The translations under genes were made by a program, and so were the position numbers. A stretch of DNA of 64,000 nt from Nipponacmea schrenckii (taxonomy: Eukaryota; Mollusca; Gastropoda; Lottiidae), in NCBI GenBank assembly GCA_030562195.1, contig CM060202.1, forward strand, positions 8,122,001-8,186,000. The letters run 5' to 3'. Under the pieces are notes generated by a model. That model worked only from the letters and a program-made list of their open reading frames with translations, made no database searches and was not told the DNA's origin. Below are positions 9,879 to 23,700 of the stretch, one piece after another. Every line of letters starts with the position of its first letter. Position 1 is the stretch's first letter.

Positions 9879-12326
9879 TTAAAATGGATTACTAATCATA
9901 CTATGGGTTCTCATATGATCATTGAGATACTTATTTCTAGCAAAACCTTTACCACAAAACTGACAAATAAATGGTTTTTCACCGCTGTGTATCATCATAT
10001 GTTGATTGAGATTCGATTTATATGTAAACAATTTGCCGCACTCTTCACATTTATGTTCTTTAAAACCTGAATGAATTTTCATGTGAGGTTTCAACATTCT
10101 TTGAAGGGCAAACCCTCTTCCACAAATGGTGCACTGAAATGGGCGTTCGTTAGTATGGGCTAGAAGAACATGTTCATCTAATGTTCTTTCTCTCACAAAG
10201 GATTTATGACAATGTTGGCACTGAAAGGGTTTGTTCTCGACATGCTGCTTCATGTGGTGCCTCAAGTTGCCTTGACGATAGAATTTTAGATCACAAATGT
10301 TACATTGCCACGTTTTTTGTTCACGATGCTTGATCATATGTCTACTTAAGTATTGCTTGACTTTAAACGATTCACCACACTGATCACAAATATAATTGTT
10401 TTTAGTGTCATGTATAGCCATATGCTGAACTAAATTGTATCTACAAGAATAAAATTTGCCACATTCTGGACATTGACTATTGGCACGGTTATGAGTTAAA
10501 AGGTGACGCTGCAATATGTAATTGGAACGGAAAACTTTGTCACATTCAGTACATGGAAATTGTCCATCCTCATTAGGAGGTACATTCAAAATGTCGACAT
10601 TTGGCACAAAATTATCTTCTGGGCTTTCATGACCTAATATGTGATGTTTTAGTTCATCCTTAAAAGGAAACTCCATTCCACATTCCTTACAAATATGGTC
10701 AGCATAGGCATCTTCATGTGTTCTTAAATGTTCCATTAGATAGTCTTTATCTACAAAAGATTTTCCACATTGTTCACAGACTGGCATTCGCATTTGAAAA
10801 TGATACAATTCATGTCTTTTCCATTTTCCTTTATTCCCAAATCCCTTGTTGCACATTTTACAATGATAAATAATTTTTGGCACAAATTTATTGACATTAT
10901 TTGATTTTGGTCGAGTAGGAATGGATTCCATATACTTTCCTTCAAATAATTCTGAATTTTCAATTTCATCTTCATGTGGTTCATCAGTCAAATCATCTTC
11001 CTCTAATTGAATTTCATTTTCAACAACCTCTGGTGCTGAATCTTTCAGGTCTTCTTTTTCTGCCTTTTTCTCTGGAGTTTCATCTTTGTGAAAAGCACTA
11101 AGATGTCGCTTTAGATTAGCCTTTGTACGAAATTTTTTCTCACATTCAGAACACTCATGATCTTTGATGTTGGTATGACAGAGCTGATGCCTCAACAGTA
11201 AATTATTATATTTAAATTCTTTACCACATTCTAAACATACCCATGGCTTGTGACCTGGGTGCGTTAACTTGTGATCTGCTAAACTCTTGGTATCTAGAAA
11301 AGAATCACCACAATCTGAGCACAAATATGTTTTGATATTCGTTGGAGGACTTACTCGTTTGCATTCAATGGACAATTCACCACATGTTAAATCCTTTTGA
11401 GAAAAGTCAAACTTTTCAAACTTTTTACCACAAGAAAGTTCAAGTACTAGATTCCCTTTGTTAGATTTATCCAAGCCTTTCAGTTTGATGTTGAAATTTT
11501 CATCTTTTATATCACCAAGATTGAAATTTGTGCTTTTGCTCCCAAAGTTGATACTGATGATTAACTCTTGAGTATTTAAAGAGCTCTCCTTACAGGATTG
11601 GCATATAAAATCACTGTCATTACTAGTTAGCACACCTTTGTCAGATAGGCTGGTAAACATTGCTTTACAGCGAGAACATGTTTTTATGCTTGGTTTCTCC
11701 GTTATGTGATTATTTTCTGTCTCTTCATCACTTGTATCTTCCTGCAGAGACTGAGAATCTTTTTCTGGTACTAAAAATTCCACAGAATCCATCTTTTCTT
11801 CCTCGCTATCTTCAACATTGGCGTTGTCAATCAGCTTTGGATTTGGGTTGCTTGTTTTATCATTCCTCTCCCCTTTCACTTCTTCACAATCACTAGAAGA
11901 AGTGTTAGAAACCCTAGTCTTGGTTTCCTCCAATTGAATATCACTCATAGCTTGGTCAGAAAGTGTATGAGAGCTTGTTTGGTTTCTGTCTTCCTTTTTG
12001 TGCACTTCATCAGAGGGTGCTAAGACCAATTGATTTGTGTTTTGCTGAGGTATGATCAGAATAGGTGCTGAACTGTTCTGGAAATGACTGCTTACATACT
12101 GCATTGATCTGGCATCAAAGGCACTGATCTGCATTGGAAGGGGTGGCAGATCAGAGGACACATTGTAAGTAGGGTGACTCTCATGATACTGAGGTGGACG
12201 GTGACCAACTGAACTAGTAACAGCAGTCTGTGAGGTATCCAACATCTGCCTGTAGTCATTTTGGTTTATTTCTCCTTGTCCTTCATACAGAGGCAGCATA
12301 GGTGGGATTGTAAAAAAGTTATCCAT
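9879..12326 (-). CDS. C2H2 zinc-finger protein, 14 fingers, intronless coding region
   Basis: I set the start at the ATG ending at 12326 (MDNFFTIPPMLPL), giving 815 residues; one codon further upstream is GTG, not a start. The N-terminal 210 residues are acidic and Ser/Gln-rich. A CxxC...CxxC pair (about 218-246: CSRC and CQSC) may be an extra zinc site. Fourteen C2H2 fingers follow in three groups: three at about 334-412, an acidic linker, three at about 487-566, then eight at about 588-806. Several later fingers are joined by TGEKP-like linkers (for example HSGEKPF), typical of sequence-specific DNA binding in the nucleus. I see no KRAB, ZAD, SCAN or BTB domain. The exact orthologue is not recognisable, since C2H2 families expand independently in each lineage. 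It lies 1.9 kb upstream of the kinase, same strand. Confidence 0.9.
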   Translation of the reverse strand: MDNFFTIPPMLPLYEGQGEINQNDYRQMLDTSQTAVTSSVGHRPPQYHESHPTYNVSSDLPPLPMQISAFDARSMQYVSSHFQNSSAPILIIPQQNTNQLVLAPSDEVHKKEDRNQTSSHTLSDQAMSDIQLEETKTRVSNTSSSDCEEVKGERNDKTSNPNPKLIDNANVEDSEEEKMDSVEFLVPEKDSQSLQEDTSDEETENNHITEKPSIKTCSRCKAMFTSLSDKGVLTSNDSDFICQSCKESSLNTQELIISINFGSKSTNFNLGDIKDENFNIKLKGLDKSNKGNLVLELSCGKKFEKFDFSQKDLTCGELSIECKRVSPPTNIKTYLCSDCGDSFLDTKSLADHKLTHPGHKPWVCLECGKEFKYNNLLLRHQLCHTNIKDHECSECEKKFRTKANLKRHLSAFHKDETPEKKAEKEDLKDSAPEVVENEIQLEEDDLTDEPHEDEIENSELFEGKYMESIPTRPKSNNVNKFVPKIIYHCKMCNKGFGNKGKWKRHELYHFQMRMPVCEQCGKSFVDKDYLMEHLRTHEDAYADHICKECGMEFPFKDELKHHILGHESPEDNFVPNVDILNVPPNEDGQFPCTECDKVFRSNYILQRHLLTHNRANSQCPECGKFYSCRYNLVQHMAIHDTKNNYICDQCGESFKVKQYLSRHMIKHREQKTWQCNICDLKFYRQGNLRHHMKQHVENKPFQCQHCHKSFVRERTLDEHVLLAHTNERPFQCTICGRGFALQRMLKPHMKIHSGFKEHKCEECGKLFTYKSNLNQHMMIHSGEKPFICQFCGKGFARNKYLNDHMRTHSMISNPF

Positions 12327-14712
12327 CACCTCTATTCAATCTTTTATGGCCATCTTCTCAAGTCCTTATGTCTATGATCCATGCCTGTTAATGCTGAAAT
12401 TAGTAAACAGAATCTCTTAGGCTTCCTCAAACAATAAGACCAACAATCTCAGAATACTATCCCAAAATTGCTTCTGAATTGTATTGCTATTTATCTCACA
12501 AGCTTCATTAGGGCCTACTCCAAAACTAAAAAATAATTCTGTCACAATTTTACAGAAAGATGATAATACAGGCTTATATTAAATTCAATATTCAATTTAG
12601 ATTTAAATGTGATTTTTTTTTGAGTTAACAAGTTTGAAACAAGAGAGTTATAGACATTAAAGGTGACAATTTCACTATGGTAGTCCTACAGAGTTAGGTA
12701 CAGAGTTTAGATATGTGCTTAATCTGGATTTATTATGACTTATGCCTTAATGAAGTCTATAAGAATCTTCAATAAATTTAAGTTAAGGAAAACTCTTTGC
12801 AGTCAATCTAATAGAGACTTCAATGTTGATTTATTCAGACAAGAGTGTCAAGTCAAAGACCAAAAAGGTACAGTAGCCTATAAATATAATATAGGCCTAT
12901 AGGCCTAGGCATAGCAAATCAGCAAAACAAATTGTAGGCAGTAAATAAAACCCTTCGCTTCAAATAACCAAAGAACAAGGCCTATTAAATGATCAATAAT
13001 TTCTATTTGAGTTTAGAATGAGACTAGCGATTTAATGACAGTTAAACTGAAACCTAGGCTAGAGTGAGATTGAATGAGTGGCTGAAGTTAATCAATTAGC
13101 CTATCATCACTCATATTTGTCTGTAGTGTCAGAATTGTCTGTAGTGTCAGACACAAAACCGTATCATAAATAGTCATTACAAAAGAAAAGCGGAGCACAA
13201 TAAATCATTCAACTTTCAAACGATATGCAAAATGAATCACTTCAATTTTGTGACGTTTCACATACCACACCTGATGTTTTTTCCTTCATAATATTCTTTT
13301 TCAACAAAAGAGCAGCCATGTTGGAAATAGCTGGGGGAGGTAACTCATTAATGCCGGTCACTTTTGAAAGACAACATTTAATTTTTGTAACAACCAAGAC
13401 AACCAATCCAATATCATTTAGGCTTATTGGTATTGCCAGTAAATCTTTTAATACTGGGAACTTTATTTTTTGGACTCTATCCTTAATAACAAAGGATTTG
13501 CCATTATATTTTGCTTAATTACACTGATATGCCCTTATCAATTCACTTTATCATATAGCCTTGAAAGAGGCTTGTGAATTTTGACCAATTAATACAGCCT
13601 TTAAGAATTCAAGGGGTGTTGGCAATAAACTGTATAACTCATATATTATTCATGAGTTTTTTGTGTATTCATATAATATCAATCAATAAATAGCTTCTGG
13701 TAATCTTGATGTTTACTGCTTAAATGAAAAATGGCAAAAAATAAATACGTTTGGGATTTTTTGCAACTGACAAGCTAACAGAATCAAGAAAAAAACAATT
13801 AAAATCTTGGATTTAAGAATTTGACAATGTTTAATTTAACTGTACATAGTCGAGAAAAAAAAAAAGACAAATAATATTTTACAAAAATAAGACAGAAATA
13901 ATTATTTTACAAAAATAAAACAGAAATAATACCAAATATACATATTTTATATAAATACATCAACTTAACTACTTACTTTTGATTACAAATTACTGTTTTA
14001 GACAGACTTATATTGAAGTGATATCTAGTCCAAATATTTTTTGAGAATGTCACAAAAGCTTCGGTTTAAACATCCTTGTTTTCACAGTAATTGTTGCATT
14101 GGCAGACATATTATTTTACTTTCCATTCATGATACTGATGATTGAAATTGAGCTCATTCAGCTGATGACAACTGTATTATGAAATAGACTGTAGAACAAA
14201 TTAGACATATCCAGAGACTAAAGTTGTTCAACCTTCTTGAAAAGAAGAACCCATGAATTACTTTATCATTAATTGAAATGAACTATATTTTCATACTTTG
14301 AAATAAGAAGTGCAGTTAGTAGTTGACTTACTCTTTAAAGGGAAGTACATGTATGTGAAATTATTAAAATTCAAAAGAAATTGGGCAATGTTACACACTG
14401 CTAGCATAAGAAAGCACAGATGGGTAATGTTTGACTAATAACTAAAGGCTCATGTCTTAAAGATCTGTAAGGAATAATGCTTATCAATGGACATGACCTT
14501 TCTTTAATGGATGACATGGAAACAATAAGGCAACTTCTTATGGTGTGAATTAAAAGGAATTATGTCTGATGTAATGAAGAACAGAATGAAAGAAGTATGA
14601 TAAGTCTGGTTCATGTCTAGACATGCCTTCTATATCTGCTTGTTCTACTCTTTACTATATCAATAATTCTGCGATGTAAATTTCACATGACATTATAAAC
14701 ACCATTTTTCAA

Positions 14713-14974
14713 TAAAGGGACAGGTTCGCCATCTGCTTGACCAATCATTGGTTATTCTCAGAAATAGGTACCGGTAGTAGCTTATTTATCAGTGATATTG
14801 CTCTCAGCTCACTGTCTAAATCTGAGCCTTCAAATCCATGCATGTTTAATTTCTAGATTGAGGTATAATTGATAGGATTATGCAACTTTTGTACGTTTCT
14901 ATTACTTCTGAAGACTATTTACAAAATATTCCAGACCTAAATAAACTCCCGAAAATGGCAAACCATGGCCTTTA
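14713..14974. mobile_element. TTAA-type foldback element, copy 1
   Basis: The left end AAAGGGACAGGTTCGCCAT has an inverted partner at the right end, whose reverse complement reads TTTAAAGGCCATGGTTTGCC. The interior shares with the element at 32139-32306 the phrases TTGACCAATCA, TCAGAAA and CTTTCAAATCCAT (or CTTCAAATCCAT). There is no open frame. Confidence 0.5.
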
Positions 14975-14979
14975 AATGA

Positions 14980-15050
14980 AATGAAATGAATGGAGTTTTA
15001 TGTCCTACTTTTCTGCACCTTATGGGCTAATGAAGACGGGAACCATGGCA
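14980..15050 (-). repeat. SINE-like 3' tail with a pentanucleotide run
   Basis: The phrase TGGAGTTTTATGTCCTACTT followed by TTCTGCACCTTATGGGCTAAT recurs with small changes at 32755-32815 and 38925-38985. Two of the three copies are bordered by (AAATG)n, read as (CATTT)n on the minus strand, like the simple-repeat tail of a SINE. Confidence 0.5.
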
Positions 15051-16319
15051 TTTAATTAAAGAAATAGCAGATATACACTTCCTACTGAATTTCAATTTCC
15101 AACAATTTCTGAAGATAAATGAAGAACATAGAAAAATCTTTGGGATTTGGGAATGGGACCTATATCTTTGCATCTTAAACTTAAAAATAATTCAAAATAA
15201 CAAAATAGCTATCTACAAAATATAAAGCACTAATATTCATTAATAATAATAAACAATTAATTTTTTCAATAAACTATCACATAATTAGCAAATTAACAAG
15301 TCAATACCACTGTAATGATAATTATAAGTATCTAAATAGATAAGATGAAAAAAAAAAAAAAATTGCCGATCCCAGCAGCAGAAGAGATTTAAAGATCAAT
15401 CTGATTGAAACACATATCATACATAAATACCAGGTAGTTTCACCATTCATTTAGCTATTCATATTATTTCAGCCTAAAATGTTTACTTCCCAAAAAATTT
15501 GTTTTAGCTAAATTGTAGCAAGACTTGACTTCAGATATTAATTTTATAAAAAGGATACAGCAAACCCTCTTAAGTGGATCAATCTTTAAGCCACACACAC
15601 AGGTCGCATTTCATATGAATGTTAAACAACATCATGTAAATTGCCAAAGGCATTATATTTTTCAGATTATCATACTTGTAAATATATTAGTAGACCTCTT
15701 ACTACTTAGCATGGAAAATACTGAGCAATAAAATGATGCAAGGTTTGCGACAAGTTTGGTGAGTAAAAATGCATATCTAAGCTGTAAATTACCTCACTTG
15801 CCAAAACCAAACATTTGGGTATATATTTTAATTACATTAAGTTTTGAAGTATTAAATGTTAATTTAATGTCAGTATCAATTATTATTATTTAACTTTCAA
15901 AACAGCAACCCGAAAAAATAATAAACATGTATTTCAATCAGATTGACATTTGATGGAAAATTAAAAATTCTGAAGAGCTTCTCTATATCAAAATTCAACT
16001 TAAATCAAGTAAATACATTACAATTCATACATATCACAAACTTTAAAGTTGGGTTCTCTTATTGAGTCAAATCAAGCTTACTAATTGTACTTTTAAGTTT
16101 ATTAACTGGTATATGGATGAAGAAAGGCTTGGAGAATCCATTTAACTCTAAATTGTTATGAAACGTTAAATTTGATCGTCATATGAATTGAATCTGTGTA
16201 AGAATTGATTTTTGTATTTTGTTATTATGAACTAAACCTATTCAAAGAATTATAGATTAATATAAGTATTAGCAGTCCATTGGTATTCGTTTTCTTACTC
16301 AGGTTGACATGATTAGATC

Positions 16320-16456
16320 TTCTGGACAGTGTCCCATACCTTTGTTCGAAACAGTCTTTACATAAGTTCATCCTGAGCTAGGTTGGCGTCTGCTCCTCTA
16401 CGCTTGAAAGGACATGGCCCTTCAGGTGTACCGTCACACTTCATTAATCCTTCTTT
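16320..16456 (-). pseudogene. Relic of a cysteine-rich (probably zinc-binding) coding sequence
   Basis: On the minus strand about 30 codons read GLMKCDGTPEGPCPFKRRGA and on to DELM before a stop. A one-base frame change at that point continues as LCKDCFEQRYGTLS. The Cys pattern (CxxxxxxxC, then CxxC) and the change of frame inside it suggest a decayed zinc-binding domain. Similar short Cys domains occur in proteins of mobile elements, but I cannot assign the family. It lies about 1.3 kb past the CBL stop, so it may now sit in the CBL 3' UTR. Confidence 0.4.
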
Positions 16457-17727
16457 GGTATAATATTATCATATATGCAAAATATATATTTACAAATATC
16501 CAAGAATAATGAAAGAATTCACCAGAATTAAAATATACACTTTTGACACATTGGTATCCTGTATTATCCCTACAACTTTGGTGAAATTTGAAAAGTTTCT
16601 ACACGAATAAATTAGGTATAAATTAGAGAGCTCATCTGAGACGTCCTCTCTCTTCGAAATCCATAAGATGTATATATATAGGAATAAATGAACCCAACTT
16701 TAAAGTTTTGTGAAGACTCAAACATACTTAATTAATAGCCTTCACCTGTTTTAAATCTACACAGTCAATCTACTAAATTAATCTATAAATCTATAATTAT
16801 GGATGGCTGTTGAGTGCAATAAGGTTTAATTGCAAGCTCTGTTTACTTAATCAATAAGTATTGAGTTGCAAAACTCATTCCATTGTGCAAAGCAAATTAT
16901 ATTATGTTCAAAAGTGTACAAAGAAAAGTCAGATTTAAGTCCTAAAAAGAAACAGATATCCAAAATTTTTTAAGCTCTTGATTCAGTTTATGACTAATAT
17001 TATGAACCGTGAACTAAGAAATGTTATAGAAAATATCAATAAATAATGCATTGTATAATGTAGGGAAGGTGGAAAGAATTTTATTAGAGGTAGTTTCTCA
17101 AAACATCTTAGTTTATTTTTCATGTTTGTCATCGATTTTGTAATCTTGTGGTTTCGACTTATGGACTGCAATGTTTTACAATACTCAATACAATAAGGAA
17201 TCACATGCTATGTAAATATTACAAATATCAAGAAAAATTTTTGCTCTGAAAATAAAAGCACTTTCCAGCGAAGTTGGTGAATGAAGGTGAAATTAATTTT
17301 TTACCTTTTGACCATCTTTCTGAGAAATGCAACAATGAGATATTTTAAGAAAGGACCCTATGTTCTCTATAAATATAAATTATGTCTAAATATATTACAA
17401 AGGCTGAGAGACAACATATAACCGGTTGAAAAATAGACCATATCAAAATTGTCATAAAAATCATAAGCAACTCTGAAAAAAAGCAGTCACTTGGTATTCA
17501 AAACACACATAGTATGTCACATCACACATTGAGCGTTATCATTAACACTCTAAACACATAACACTCAGGTTCCAGAGTAGACAGAACTAACGTTACACGC
17601 TTGCATCACCATCACACTATCAATACTCTCATGCTGTAGAAATGGCTTCATCGTAAAAAGTGATGTAAAGAAAAAAGAAAATGGTGGACAAAGGTAGATT
17701 ATACAAGGATGAAAGAAGTATATTTGA

Positions 17728-20700
17728 TCATCGATTACTTTTGACAAATGTCTCTAAAATTTCTTCGGCCATTTTGAGGTTATTCCTAGAAACTCTCAAG
17801 GCATCCAGAACTTTTAATTTTTCAAAGCCACGCCCAACTAAGAGTTCAACATATTCTTCGTTGATACTGGATAGTGTATCAGTATTTTCCTTGTTATTTA
17901 TTTCTTGTATTTCTCGTAAACCTTCTCTTCTAGGCGGGGGCTGGTCAGGTCTGTAATTATAAAAAGGCAGGCTGATTAGAAGTACTTCATAATTCTGTCT
18001 GCTCATTTGGCAGTATATTTTACTGATGATTTGTATGTGGGGTGGAATATCCCAAAAGAATTAATTGCTTTTGCACACATTTAATAATGAATTGCTCTAA
18101 ATGGAACATTTTATATTTTTGTGTTGCCATTCAACATGTTGGTAATCCTAACACAACAATACAAAAGACCAAAATTCCTGTTGTTAAGCTAATAATCCAA
18201 TTCCTAAATTTCTTATTACTAACATCACAATTGAATACTAGTGAGTAGTGACTATGTTTTGAGTATAGCTTTAACCTACTCTGACTACCCTTTCTGAAAG
18301 AAAGCAGTAGACATAACCAATATCAAGCAACTCCAGGCATGTTTGAAGTAGCAGTGTTAGGTTTTTCCTTGAGATGAAAACCAAATAAAAACTGAAAACC
18401 TTACACTATGGACTCATCTTCTGTGCTGTCTTCTCTTTTTTCAAAACAAGGTGGAACAGCATACTCACTGGGAATTCTGAACAATTTTTTGGCATTTCCT
18501 GTGACGGAGAAAAGAGTTCCTGTAATTAGAGTTCCATGCTACGAATAAGCCACAACACAGACAAGCAAAGCAAAAGCACAATACACTACAATTAGGTTAC
18601 TATGAAATTATTCATTTTCCAGCCAGGCCTACTATTTGATTTACAAAATCAACCAAAAAGTTGAAAAAGTTTTAGAATGCAACAAATGTGAGCCAATAAA
18701 AGAAAGAAAGAGAGAATCAACTATATTTTACAAGGATTGTCCTTGGCCAAACCTCTTGGCATTGATCTTTCCCAGAATATCCGTACCCATTTACAGCTGG
18801 GTGGACTGGAATTGTGAGAGAAGAGTGAAGATTTATTCAAGGTCATCGAACTTTCACACACCAATTGAGATAAAGACTTACGTCCGACATTTTCAACGTA
18901 TCCAAGCAAATGACGTAGAGAACCCGCTCTAAACGCCGTGCTATAGAACCCCACAAATATATATATGGTTTCAAACTACTTCCATACTATCTGGTTGATT
19001 CTGTAAATCATGGATGAACCATTTAAGAGTTTACCAATCCAGTTTTAGTTTCTATATAGACATAAAATATTAGTAATGCTTAAAAAAAGCAGTTGGTATG
19101 CATGCTCAAGCAGCACAATATCTATAAAAAAAAAAGGTTTCATCATCATCTTCTGTATTAGAAGATAAAATTCTACTCATCACACCTGATGACACTACAA
19201 ATAACTTAGAATTTCACCAAATTACAATTTCATTATCAGGAAGTTGCAAAAATAACTAATGTTCCGAGTCTTTACCACCTCCAGTCTAAAATTGCCAGTC
19301 TGATAACATTTTGTTTCTGTTTCAAATTCGTTTCTTTCTTAGGTAAAGATAGAAGCATCTGATTGAATGTATTCAGTTTATCATTTTGCATTGTTTATAA
19401 GCTCCACAACAATAGCAGTGAAAAATACGGTAATAAACTATAATTTGGGCAAAAACAAGTATGTATCATTTCTGCATTAGAATGTGTTGCAAATAAATAA
19501 TTTACTAATTCTTAAAAAAAAAAAGCACTACAAGCTTTAGAACTACTGTATTAGTATTATTGTGAACTCTCTGAAGCACATGCAATCTAGACATAATATG
19601 CAAGTTTATAAAGAAACACGTATAACATATATAAACAAACAATATGAATCAGGCACAAGACATACAGTTTACTAGATTTAGGAACGGAAAGAAAGATTTT
19701 CTTTTTTAAAACCCAGGCATAATATCTCATCCTTTCAAAGAGCACCATGGGCTTCATCTTACCAATGAAAAGCTTTTACAAACTTCATCTAATACCTTGA
19801 CTGCAATAGCAACCTTTCTTGTATCATGGAAAGTATCAATTTGATTGGATTGTACACCAGTGACTTAGCCAATCAGAACCCTAGACAGAAAGACATAAAG
19901 ACGATGGCTATTCATTACAGACTTCTGTCGTGAGATCTGATTTTATCCCTTATCATACAGTCCAATCAAATCACTGAGTTGCAAACTTCGATGAAACAAG
20001 AATAGTGGCTATGAAGTCAAAGCACAAGACAATGTAATAGCTTGACATTGTGAAGATACATGGTCCTATCATCAGGAAGATTGGTCAATATAAATAACTC
20101 AAACAACATGAACCAAGTTCTTATTGATTATCTTCAAGGAATACCTCTTAGAATGGACATAAAATGTAAACTCTTAAACTTGACAATAAGAGGTCATATT
20201 CATCAGTGTTGCTTAATAATGACGCCAGACTAGGAATTATCAAAACTATCTTCATGTTTTTTTGTATAAACGATATTTATTTCCATAATAGGATTAGGGA
20301 ACAGGCCTGCGCCTAGAAACAAGGTTAGAAGTTAAGACCACAGACAGGACTATGTGTTTAGCAAATATGTGGCTAGTTAAGTCCACTGATGAATATACAC
20401 TCTTATTACCAAGTTTGAGAATTTGAATTCATGTATGTCTAAGACGTCATATGTCATGTGATTCTAAAACAAACCCATGGACATAAACTAGGTTCCAAAT
20501 ACTAACCTCCTTGACTGTTAGTAGTAGAAGAATTTGAACACGTTGAGGGAGGGGCTGTGCTATTTACAGGATGGACGCCTGGCATAGGATTATCATATAT
20601 AAAATCAGTATTGGTACCGCTGACTGGGCTACTGGTACTAGTACTCTTAGGTAGATTACTAGTTGAGTCGTAACGTAACTCGGCATAGGATACACCTAGT

Positions 20701-23700
20701 GGACAAGAGACAGGAAGAATAAGCTAGATGGTGAAGCTTTATGACACACAATCTTCAAGTCCATGTGCAAACAATGAGTGATTTTTTTGTTAAAATTGCT
20801 AAATTTTGTGTGCAGCAGGCATTAGTGGTATCCTGCAGTAGTGAGTTGACTGCAAAGAGGTCTTAAAATATATCAATTAACCTAAACATTGCCTGAATTC
20901 ACTCAACTCAGTCATCAGATATAAATTTTTAAATGCCAAAATTAACGAAAATGGGACTCAGACTGCAAAATATAGTTTGTTTTAGACAATCTGCTCTACT
21001 TAAGCATTTGAAACGGTCATGCCCCTGGTATAAACATATCCAAGATTGCAATAATTTTAGACCCATGGTGGGTGGGGAAACAAGTTTCTTGAAGTGTCCC
21101 TGAAGTACATGACAATGCTAGAACCTCTTAACAATCCCTTTGAAGGTGTACTACCTGTTAGGATGACCGAAACCCTTGATCAGCAGCCTTATATAGAGAT
21201 TTATTCTTTAGTCATGCCAAATGATTAGTATATTTAAATATTGTTTAAGACTTTAAGGTTGATGTCCTAACAAGTAGTATTCCCTTAAAATCAAGCCAAA
21301 GGTGGACCAAAAAAGCGTATTTTCAAACTAAAAAATCACCTATCCTGTATGTATATGTTTTGTGAAGTAGAGTAAATGAAACAAATGCTATAGTGATAAA
21401 GTAAAATTCAAAAAAAAAATATTTAAAAATGTAAAATGAGAAAAAAAAAATTTGAAAATTGAAAATGAGAAATAAAAGAAAAACTTTAAAATTTAGAGAA
21501 AAGTTTACTGTAAATCTTTAAAAAAATTTTTTTTAGATGTTTTGCTTCATGTTTTTTCTATGGGTCACTCAACTTGTCATCCATTATCTCCTGTTATACA
21601 TATATATATATATACCATAAGATGGAATACCAGTGAAATATTAACCATATTTAACCAATCAAACAAATGCTAAGTTCCACAATTGATGAATTAAAGACTA
21701 GGAAATTTTTGTTGATGATGAATTTCAATTTTAAACGAATCGTGATACAAATTTTGACTGAACATGATTTAAAGAATAAGTTTTAATATCATGGATGGTG
21801 AATGTAATTATAGTGGAAAAAACACAAAACAAATCATCTTGATATGTATTTTGATCAAATTGTTTCAAAGAAGGTGAACAAACTTTGATCTTGATGTTGC
21901 TGTTGCGATGTTCGTGCTGGAGGTGTTGGTATCTGAATAGAGTTACCTGTCCTTCCCTCTGGTGGTGTTGGCGGTAATTGGCGTCTTCTAAATAAATATA
22001 AAAAGGATGACTAAAAAATTTTGACGTGATTTTACTAAGTCAAGGGCAATAACTCAAAAACTGTTAATTGAAAAATTGTCAAATTCAAACTTGACCTCCA
22101 TCTTATCAATTCCAATACTCATCAAAATCCATTGAAAATTGTTGCTTCTATTGAACCAACAACAAATGTTAATGGGCAGATGGTCCAATGGACTAACAAT
22201 ATATGTCTACATATTCATGTGACTGTGAATAATAAAACTACTGTCTAAATAAACCATTTATTCCTCCAACGTTTCATGTGTATAAAAACACACTTTTTAC
22301 GGGAGCAATCAATACAATTAAAAAAGTAATTATGTTGGTTTTGGACTCCATGAAGAAGTGTGTTTTTATGTACAATAAAACGATGTAGGAGTATATGGTT
22401 GATTTTGACACTAGTTGTATAATTTAAAGCCTCATATCTTCTTTAAGCATCATACTTCAACTTGCATTTTTATTTGGAATCATGTGGGCCTATAAAAATG
22501 CAATTGTAATCTAGTTTTTAGCAACCTGGTTTAACCTGTATTGCCCTGGACAAATGAATGAATGTAACCTACCCCATAGGTTGTGGTGAAGAAGCTGGTG
22601 AAGGTACAGGAGATACAGCTCTAGGTGGTACTGGTGGTGGTAAATTTCTTTTATTTGCATGGGGAGATTCAAATGGTGAGCTTCTATCTCGAGACTGTTA
22701 ATAAAGGAGAAATCAGATGAACAGAGTTTACGCCATTTGCTGTGAGCAATTAGGGAAATTTAGGAAAAGTAAGACTTTGCTTGTTTAGATTTCCAACAGT
22801 TGAAGGTAGTTTATCTGCAGAACCTGTTGCAAAAAGTCTGTGGTTTAGATAATTTTATAGTACTTTAGTTACCCTATCTCTGGGACTAACTGCTAAGGCA
22901 TGTAGATTTGTTGTACCACCAATAACATCCTACAAAACAAAAAATACACTTCAATAAAGCTTTATTCAAAGGAACTAAGTATCATTTTTCTACTCTAATA
23001 GGAGAACAGGTAGGCCAATCAGTGTTCTTTGAAATATCACATCAAAATACACACTATATCTTCTACTATAGTTAAGATATATAATATTTAGACAAAGGAT
23101 GAAACTGGCTAAGATGTAAATAAAAAAGGGAAATTTTTTGTTTAAAGTAGATTTGAAGGAATAATGATGTATTTGTTTGTACAGTTCTAGTACCTATGAT
23201 GATCAATTTTAATATTCAAGGCTCAAATCTGCCTCCTAAAATTGTAAGTGTGACTCTTTAAGATAAAATACTTCCTTACTTCATCATCAACATCATGTAC
23301 GTGTCTGGTTTGATTAAATGGATCCACCACTACTTGTTCTGTACCCTTTATTTCACATCGACAAAATGGACATCCTTGACCATCAGTATCCTGTAAATAA
23401 ACAGTAAAAATTTTTAACAGTTGAAACACAAGATCGGGAAATTTAATTTTCATCTGATATGGTATATGGTCTAAATATTTCAGATGATTCTTAAAGGAAT
23501 AATACACTGGCAAGTTATTTACTATTGAAATTTTACTATTCCTTGCAAAAAATGTGCATAATTGTGTAATTTTTATCGTTTTTCTGCTTAGGATTTGAAA
23601 CAGTTACTATATATAGACAAATGGGGATGCCTCAGGAAACATTTATGCATTCGAATAACATCGTTTGACTCAGTATTGGTGTCATTCAACACACTTTGTT

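Larger units (their letters stand above)
12327..17727. other. Intergenic DNA and probable long 3' UTR of CBL
   Basis: The left part holds the promoter and possible 5' UTR exons of the zinc-finger gene. The right part must include the CBL 3' UTR; a minus-strand AATAAA at 17111-17116 is a candidate signal. Two dispersed elements (14713-14974, 14980-15050) and a cysteine-rich coding relic (16320-16456) are listed separately. Otherwise the sequence is AT-rich with no coding exon I can support. Confidence 0.5.

Noticed and set aside
12327..12329. GTG as start codon of the zinc-finger protein
   Set aside because: The next codon is ATG. GTG initiation is not expected in an animal nuclear gene.
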